Shown: positions 59,420-64,000 of the stretch, one piece after another
Numbering within the stretch: the stretch's first letter is position 1
Layout of the letters: the number at the start of each line of letters is the position of its first letter
From: Romanomermis culicivorax
Taxonomy: Eukaryota > Nematoda > Enoplea > Mermithida > Mermithidae
NCBI GenBank assembly: GCA_963922205.1
Contig: CAWUHX010000506.1
Span: forward strand, 1 to 64,000
DNA: 64,000 nt
Direction: 5' to 3'
Notes under the pieces: model-generated
Database searches by the model: none
Seen by the model: only the letters and a program-made list of their open reading frames with translations
Told to the model about the DNA's origin: nothing
Position numbers and translations under genes: made by a program

Positions 59420-62400
59420 TGATAAATACGGCACAAACGGAAATTGCTGAGGAGCAGCAAGTGGATGTGAATGTAATCCAAAGGCCTAATGAGAGCACCC
59501 AAAAGCGCAATAGGGACTTTAGAAGACCAAACACAGAAAGGCAAACTCCAATGCAATCTTCACAAAATCAATTGATAGATATAGCAGATGATGAAGTACT
59601 TGAAGTACCTCTGCAACAGGCCATAATGCCTCGGCAACAGCCTGTTGAGGAGCCAAAAAAGGACTCCCTCATGGTGGCTTTATCTAAAGAATTTATCAAA
59701 ATGGCACAATGTTATGAAGAGATTAGCAACTCGACCAAAGCTCAAGAGGAAGCCATAACTGCTTTAACTCAGAAAGTTGATAAAGCGAAAGCGAAAAGTC
59801 AACAAGAGGTTCAGCAGCGAAAATGGTGTACTTACCACAAAAATAACACTCACAACACGATTGATTGTAGAACCTTGAATTTTTATAAAGGTCTGCAAAA
59901 TCGTGGAAGGGGTGGAAATAGTGGAAGAGGCTTTGGAAGAGGAAATCCTAGAGGAAGTTTTGGAAATTTCAGAGGTAGAGGAAATTTCAGAGGTAATTTC
60001 AGAGGTAATTTCAGAGGAAATTACGGAGGAAGTAGAGAAGGTTTTGGTAACGAAGGCGAAAGGGGAGCTTATCAAGTTTCGTTTCCTGATGACGAGGCGG
60101 AAAATTTGCAAGAATATGCCGAGTTCCAGGAATACGTAAAGTTGAAAAAGCTCAGGGAGCAGATGAGATTGTTACAGGCTACCACCCAGCTGATGTTACC
60201 AGGACCAAATCTAATGGACCAACAACCAGTAATCGCAAATCAGAGTTCAAATACCCTGTTGGTTCCACAAAAAGTAGTTAGTCCGTCGCAAGCCTCCGGG
60301 CAGACAGACCAACCGCCGACTAGTGTTGTCAATAGTGTACAGCAAGAACCAATGATGGAGATGAAGTTGTGTGGCCTGCATAATTGTGCCATGGAGAAAG
60401 AGGAAAATGTGCCAGAAATGGAATGCAGTGCCGAGTATGGTAGGAAGGCAACTGCAGAGGAACTGGATATGTTAGCAAGATACCCTAGAACACAGCCATT
60501 TCCCATCAAAGTAACTGTGTGTTCTACTATTGCAAAGGCACTGATTGACACGGGAGCTCAGTGTTGGGTGATGTCAGGTTATTTCTTGAAAAAATCACTT
60601 GGACTGGAGTATACAGTGTACCCTAAGATCCTAAAAGTCACTGTCGCCAATGGTAAAGTAGTTAGTGCACATGGTTACATTCAATTTCAAATGCAATGTG
60701 ATTATGGCCATTTTCCAGTTAAAGTTATCATAATACCAGGGTCCGCAGAAGATTTAATATTGGGAATAGACTTCCTAGCGCATCCAGAAGTCAATATGGT
60801 AATAGATTTTGGAAAAGGTTCAATGACTATGATGGGTGTAAAGAAAAGTATTGATTTGTTAACATCTGATAAGAAAGCAATTCCAATAGTTGGGATGCAT
60901 AATCCGATGATAGCAGAATCAATACAAGAAGATTCTATTGAAGAAGATCAATGTTCGACAATTGAGCAACTGGAAGATCTAGTTCCAGTAGTGGCCTGTA
61001 ATAGAATTTACATTCCACATGGAACAGATCAGCTAGTGAAAGCTAAATTGTGGAATAAATCCTCGGCAAATAGAATAAATGGAATCATCATAGAAGGAGA
61101 TGATTCAGAAACGAGATTCAGAATAGATGATACTATAGTTGACGGTTCAAAGGAAGACTTTGTATTGATGATCTCCAATAAGACGGGTTCCGGTTGCCTG
61201 ATAGAATCTAATCAAGTTCTTGGCTACTGTAACTCTGTATTTCGGGGAGAATCAAGTGTATCAATTTTGCAAGCAAGAAATAGTGGAGAAAGTAGCCTAG
61301 AGGGCATTTTCGATGCCAAGGAATCAAAATTCGATGGAGTTGTGTTTCTGGAGGCATTGTACAAAATGACCTCTAAAGCTACAGTGTCGGAGGAGCAGAA
61401 AGAGATGGCGATACAGCAACTCATGAAATACTGGGATGTATTTAGCCTACCTCATGATCCTCTGACAACTACTCCCCATCTTACTTGTAAAATTAATACA
61501 GGTGATGCTAGCCCTGTGGCAAAACATTACTACAGAGCTGCCATTGAACGGCGACCATATATCAGACAACATGTGCAAGAAATGCTAGACAAAGGAGTCA
61601 TAGAGCCATCAAGATCGCCCTGGGTGGCCCCATTATTCCTACTAGGGAAGAAAGATGGGTCGCTCACGCCGGTTGTTGATTTCAGAGGCTTGAACGAGGT
61701 CACGAAGGATGATCGATATCCAATATCAAGAATGGATGATTATCTGGACTGCCTCGGGAGAGCAAAATTTTATACGACTCTTGACCTTAAGTCTGGTTAT
61801 TGGCAAGTACCAATGGAAGAAGGCAGTAAAGAAAAGACTGCTTTCCTGTGTCAAGAAGGGTTGTTTCAGTTCAAAGTAATGCCCTTTGGACTGAAAAATG
61901 CACCAGCCGAGTTCCAGAGGATGATGGAAAGAATTCTTCATCCTCATGTTTGGAAGATATGTCTAGTTTATATAGACGATATCATAGTGTTCTCCAATAC
62001 GTTTGAGGAACACATAGAAAATTTGAAATTGGTCCTGGATGCTCTGAGACGAGCCCAGCTTACACTTAAACCAGAAAAATGTGAATTCCTACCAAAGAAG
62101 GTACATTTTCTTGGTCATATTTTGGATTCTAATGGAATTTCGCCCGATCCGAAAAAAGTGCAAGCTATTAAGGAGTTTGGATTCCCGGACTCCGTCAAGC
62201 ATATGCAAAGGTTTCACGGAATGCTCCAGTCATGTAAAAAATTTATTCCACATTTGGCAAAGCACGCAGAACCTTTGTATAAGCTGACGGCCAAGAAAAG
62301 GAATAAATGGCTCGTCACAGAGGATCATTACAAAGCATTTAATTCTTTGAAAGAAGCACTGGTATCGGTTCCATTTCTTAGGTACCCAGTAATGGATGGC

Positions 62401-62619
62401 TCAGCCCAGTTCATTCTGCAAACCAATGCCAGTGGAACAGCATTAGGGGCTGTTCTGTATCAAGAGTCTGGAGACGACAAGTGGGTCATAGCATACAATA
62501 GCCATGTGCTAAAAGAGGACGAGAAAAAGTGGTGCACAACCAAGAGGGAGTGCCTCACGATTATCCACGGCCTCAAAATCTACCGGCACTATTTTTTTGG
62601 GGCAGAAAGTATTGATTAA
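59416..62619 (+). CDS. pol: Nucleocapsid-protease-reverse transcriptase-RNase H polyprotein
   Basis: 1,067-codon open frame overlapping the end of the previous one. Residues 138-151 form a variant zinc knuckle (CTYHKNNTHNTIDC, spacing C-x2-H-x4-H-x4-C). A Gly/Arg-rich RGG/FRG stretch follows (about 160-205). The aspartic protease motif LIDTGA is at about 376, with LILGIDFLA near 447. Reverse transcriptase motifs are VVDFRGLNEVT, LDLKSGYWQVP, MPFGLKNAPAEFQ and YIDDIIVF (852). FLGHILDSNGI marks the RT-RNase H link. RNase H begins FILQTNASG; the Asn at 1,004 replaces the catalytic Asp expected there, although the Glu of KRECLT is present. The frame ends at 62,619 after a shift in a T7G4 run, and RNase H continues in another frame. 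Confidence 0.9.
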   Translation: MMINTAQTEIAEEQQVDVNVIQRPNESTQKRNRDFRRPNTERQTPMQSSQNQLIDIADDEVLEVPLQQAIMPRQQPVEEPKKDSLMVALSKEFIKMAQCYEEISNSTKAQEEAITALTQKVDKAKAKSQQEVQQRKWCTYHKNNTHNTIDCRTLNFYKGLQNRGRGGNSGRGFGRGNPRGSFGNFRGRGNFRGNFRGNFRGNYGGSREGFGNEGERGAYQVSFPDDEAENLQEYAEFQEYVKLKKLREQMRLLQATTQLMLPGPNLMDQQPVIANQSSNTLLVPQKVVSPSQASGQTDQPPTSVVNSVQQEPMMEMKLCGLHNCAMEKEENVPEMECSAEYGRKATAEELDMLARYPRTQPFPIKVTVCSTIAKALIDTGAQCWVMSGYFLKKSLGLEYTVYPKILKVTVANGKVVSAHGYIQFQMQCDYGHFPVKVIIIPGSAEDLILGIDFLAHPEVNMVIDFGKGSMTMMGVKKSIDLLTSDKKAIPIVGMHNPMIAESIQEDSIEEDQCSTIEQLEDLVPVVACNRIYIPHGTDQLVKAKLWNKSSANRINGIIIEGDDSETRFRIDDTIVDGSKEDFVLMISNKTGSGCLIESNQVLGYCNSVFRGESSVSILQARNSGESSLEGIFDAKESKFDGVVFLEALYKMTSKATVSEEQKEMAIQQLMKYWDVFSLPHDPLTTTPHLTCKINTGDASPVAKHYYRAAIERRPYIRQHVQEMLDKGVIEPSRSPWVAPLFLLGKKDGSLTPVVDFRGLNEVTKDDRYPISRMDDYLDCLGRAKFYTTLDLKSGYWQVPMEEGSKEKTAFLCQEGLFQFKVMPFGLKNAPAEFQRMMERILHPHVWKICLVYIDDIIVFSNTFEEHIENLKLVLDALRRAQLTLKPEKCEFLPKKVHFLGHILDSNGISPDPKKVQAIKEFGFPDSVKHMQRFHGMLQSCKKFIPHLAKHAEPLYKLTAKKRNKWLVTEDHYKAFNSLKEALVSVPFLRYPVMDGSAQFILQTNASGTALGAVLYQESGDDKWVIAYNSHVLKEDEKKWCTTKRECLTIIHGLKIYRHYFFGAESID

Positions 62620-63304
62620 GACAGATCACAGACCACTGTTATCAATGAAAGTCAATACTACAACAAATGACAAATTGAAATGGTGGTATGCGATCATAAA
62701 TCAATACAACCACAAGTTAGAATACGTGTCTGGTAGACAAAATGCTATGGCTGACTTTCTCTCCAGAAAGGATGAGCCAGAGGATGTGGTGAAATCACCA
62801 CCAAAGTGGGAAAGCATGCTCAAATCAGATGTTGTTTCCTCTGATGTCAAAGGAATAAAAGAACAAGAACAGCAACAAATTTCCTTGGTGGTCGAGAGGA
62901 ACAACATCTCCGAGGAGAATAAATCCCACAAGGATAAACAGGAAGGAGAGGATGCTCGAATTAGTCCTGAGGACGAAAGAGAGCATTCAAAAGGAGTAGA
63001 AGCGGTTGTAACCCGAAGCAAAGCTCGTGTTTCGGAAAAGGTGCAGAAAGAAAATCAGGGAACTGATAAATCTGCGATACCTAAGAAACAAGACAATGTG
63101 CAGTGGTTATACCCAAGAAAGGGGGAGGAATTTGATAAACTGGGAACATCAGGAGAAAAAGAGATATCTATTGGCCTGATCCCAGATGACTTGATGAGCA
63201 AACTGCAAAAAGCAGACGAAAGCTTAAAGCCAATCTGGGACAAACTAGGTGCAAATAGCACAACGAAGTATCACACTGGGTTCTACGAAGAAAATGGTGT
63301 ATAG
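62600..63304 (+). pseudogene. pol: RNase H end and linker, separated by frameshift
   Basis: Continues pol in a second frame after the T7G4 run. IKTDHRPLL carries the third RNase H acidic residue, and VSGRQNAMADFLSR closes the domain. About 170 Lys/Glu/Ser-rich residues follow with no recognised fold, ending at TAG (63,302). The usual Ty3/gypsy RNase H to integrase linker is shorter. Confidence 0.8.
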
Positions 63305-64000
63305 TATAGGGAAACTGAGGCAGAAAGCGAAGACCAATTGGTCATACCCGCAAACCTCAGGGACTCTGTACTGCATCAGCATCATGGTGCTGTAATAATG
63401 ACACACTAGGGTTTCAAAAGAACTCTGAGTGTCATGAAAAGGCATTATTGGTGGCCTGGCATGGAAAAAGATGTCAGGGAATGGATAAAATACTGCGTTG
63501 TCTGTCAAATGGCAACTGCAGGAAAGCCATCCATTCCTCCATTGATACCCATTGTGCCACAAGGTCCATTCGACATCGTATCCGTGGATATAGTAGGAAT
63601 TTCACCTTTGGGAGAAAGAATGCCCTATGTTATAGTTTTTCAGGACTATTTCACAAAATGGGTTGAAGCTGAAATGATCCCAGATCAATCAGCAAATTCA
63701 GTTGTGAATGCATTCTTAGAAGCTATAATATTTAGGCATGGAACACCAACAAAACTCCTAAGTGACAATGGATCTTGTTTTACTTTGGATTTAATGAAAT
63801 CAGTTTGTGATTTATTAGAGTGTAAGAAGATCTTCACCACTGCTTACCACCCTCAGGGTAATGGTATGGTAGAGAGGTTCAACCAAACTCTAATAAAACA
63901 ACTGAGAAAAGTAGCTATCGGCGAACCCGATAGCTGGCCAAGATATCTCAAATCAGTGGTCTTTGCCTATAATGCTACCCCACACGCAGTGATGAAGGCC
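63305..64000 (+). pseudogene. pol: Integrase, partial
   Basis: Same frame as the preceding segment. An HHCC zinc-binding region (HQHHG ... CVVCQ) is interrupted by a TAG near 63,407. The catalytic core shows its three acidic residues in order: SVDIVG, LLSDNGSCF, and the Glu of GMVERFNQ about 35 residues after the second. The frame is open to the window edge, so the C-terminal domain lies outside. Its product would insert element cDNA into the genome; the internal stops make this copy inactive. Confidence 0.88.

Larger units (their letters stand above)
57223..64000 (+). mobile_element. Ty3/gypsy LTR retrotransposon, truncated by the window edge
   Basis: Order gag, protease, reverse transcriptase, RNase H, integrase defines the Ty3/gypsy group (in Ty1/copia, integrase precedes RT). 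The element has at least two frame changes and three internal stops (58,954-58,968, 59,201, 62,590-62,604, 63,302 and 63,407), so this copy is not functional. These defects are few, which suggests a fairly recent insertion. It lies in the same orientation as Ly-6 gene A, beyond the receptor gene. The 3' portion, including the end of integrase and the 3' LTR, continues outside the window. Confidence 0.93.

Noticed and set aside
59764-60139. Overlapping frames on both strands (115 codons minus, 78 codons plus)
   Set aside because: Shadows of the RGG repeat and flanking gag-pol coding sequence.
1-64000. tRNA, rRNA, SL RNA or 5S genes
   Set aside because: I looked for GGTTCGA-type B boxes and SL1-like sequence and saw none convincing; a covariance-model scan would settle this.

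Overview
The window reads as a nematode nuclear chromosome segment, AT-rich, with long introns and many repeats. Four things point that way. Runs of TTAGGC, the nematode telomere hexamer, lie inside the segment. Multi-exon genes match families prominent in nematodes: a GT14 glycosyltransferase, a divergent rhodopsin-like 7TM receptor, and Ly-6/uPAR proteins resembling ODR-2/HOT. A TTTTAG or TTTCCAG acceptor sits a few bases before two start codons, as expected for spliced-leader trans-splicing. The octamer TACTGTAG and its complement recur throughout. I do not name a species.

Layout. Positions 1-2.25 kb hold G/C-run repeats and TTAGGC tracts. Positions 2.25-5.4 kb are a complete foldback element with 144-bp subrepeats and T-rich/A-rich arms. 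Positions 5.5-6.45 kb are a smaller inverted-repeat element. From 6.5 to 12.7 kb (minus strand) lies a four-exon GT14 gene whose splice phases all agree (548 codons). From 12.7 to 38 kb there is little convincing coding sequence (one possible Ly-6-type exon near 14.6 kb). This stretch holds MITEs, two copies of a Harbinger-like element (18.8 and 35.2 kb), a 30-bp perfect-arm-type palindrome and a second foldback element (33.08-34.76 kb). From 38.0 to 45.1 kb (plus) and 46.6 to 47.5 kb (minus) lie two convergent Ly-6-like GPI-anchored protein genes. The second intron of the first carries a foldback element with a Harbinger element nested in one arm. From 49.5 to 53.3 kb (minus) lies a three-exon 7TM receptor gene whose first intron contains a third foldback element. 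From about 57.2 kb to the end is a Ty3/gypsy LTR retrotransposon, cut by the window edge and broken by frameshifts and stops.

The genes do not form an operon. The surface or secretory genes (glycosyltransferase, two Ly-6 proteins, 7TM receptor) are spaced by several kilobases. The strongest pattern beyond the genes is a recurrent architecture: tandem short repeats placed in opposite orientation on either side of a polypyrimidine/polypurine core. It is seen three times with three unrelated repeat units, and one case is intronic, where the transcript could fold into long double-stranded RNA. Exon boundaries were worked out by hand from splice-site and phase agreement and have no transcript support.
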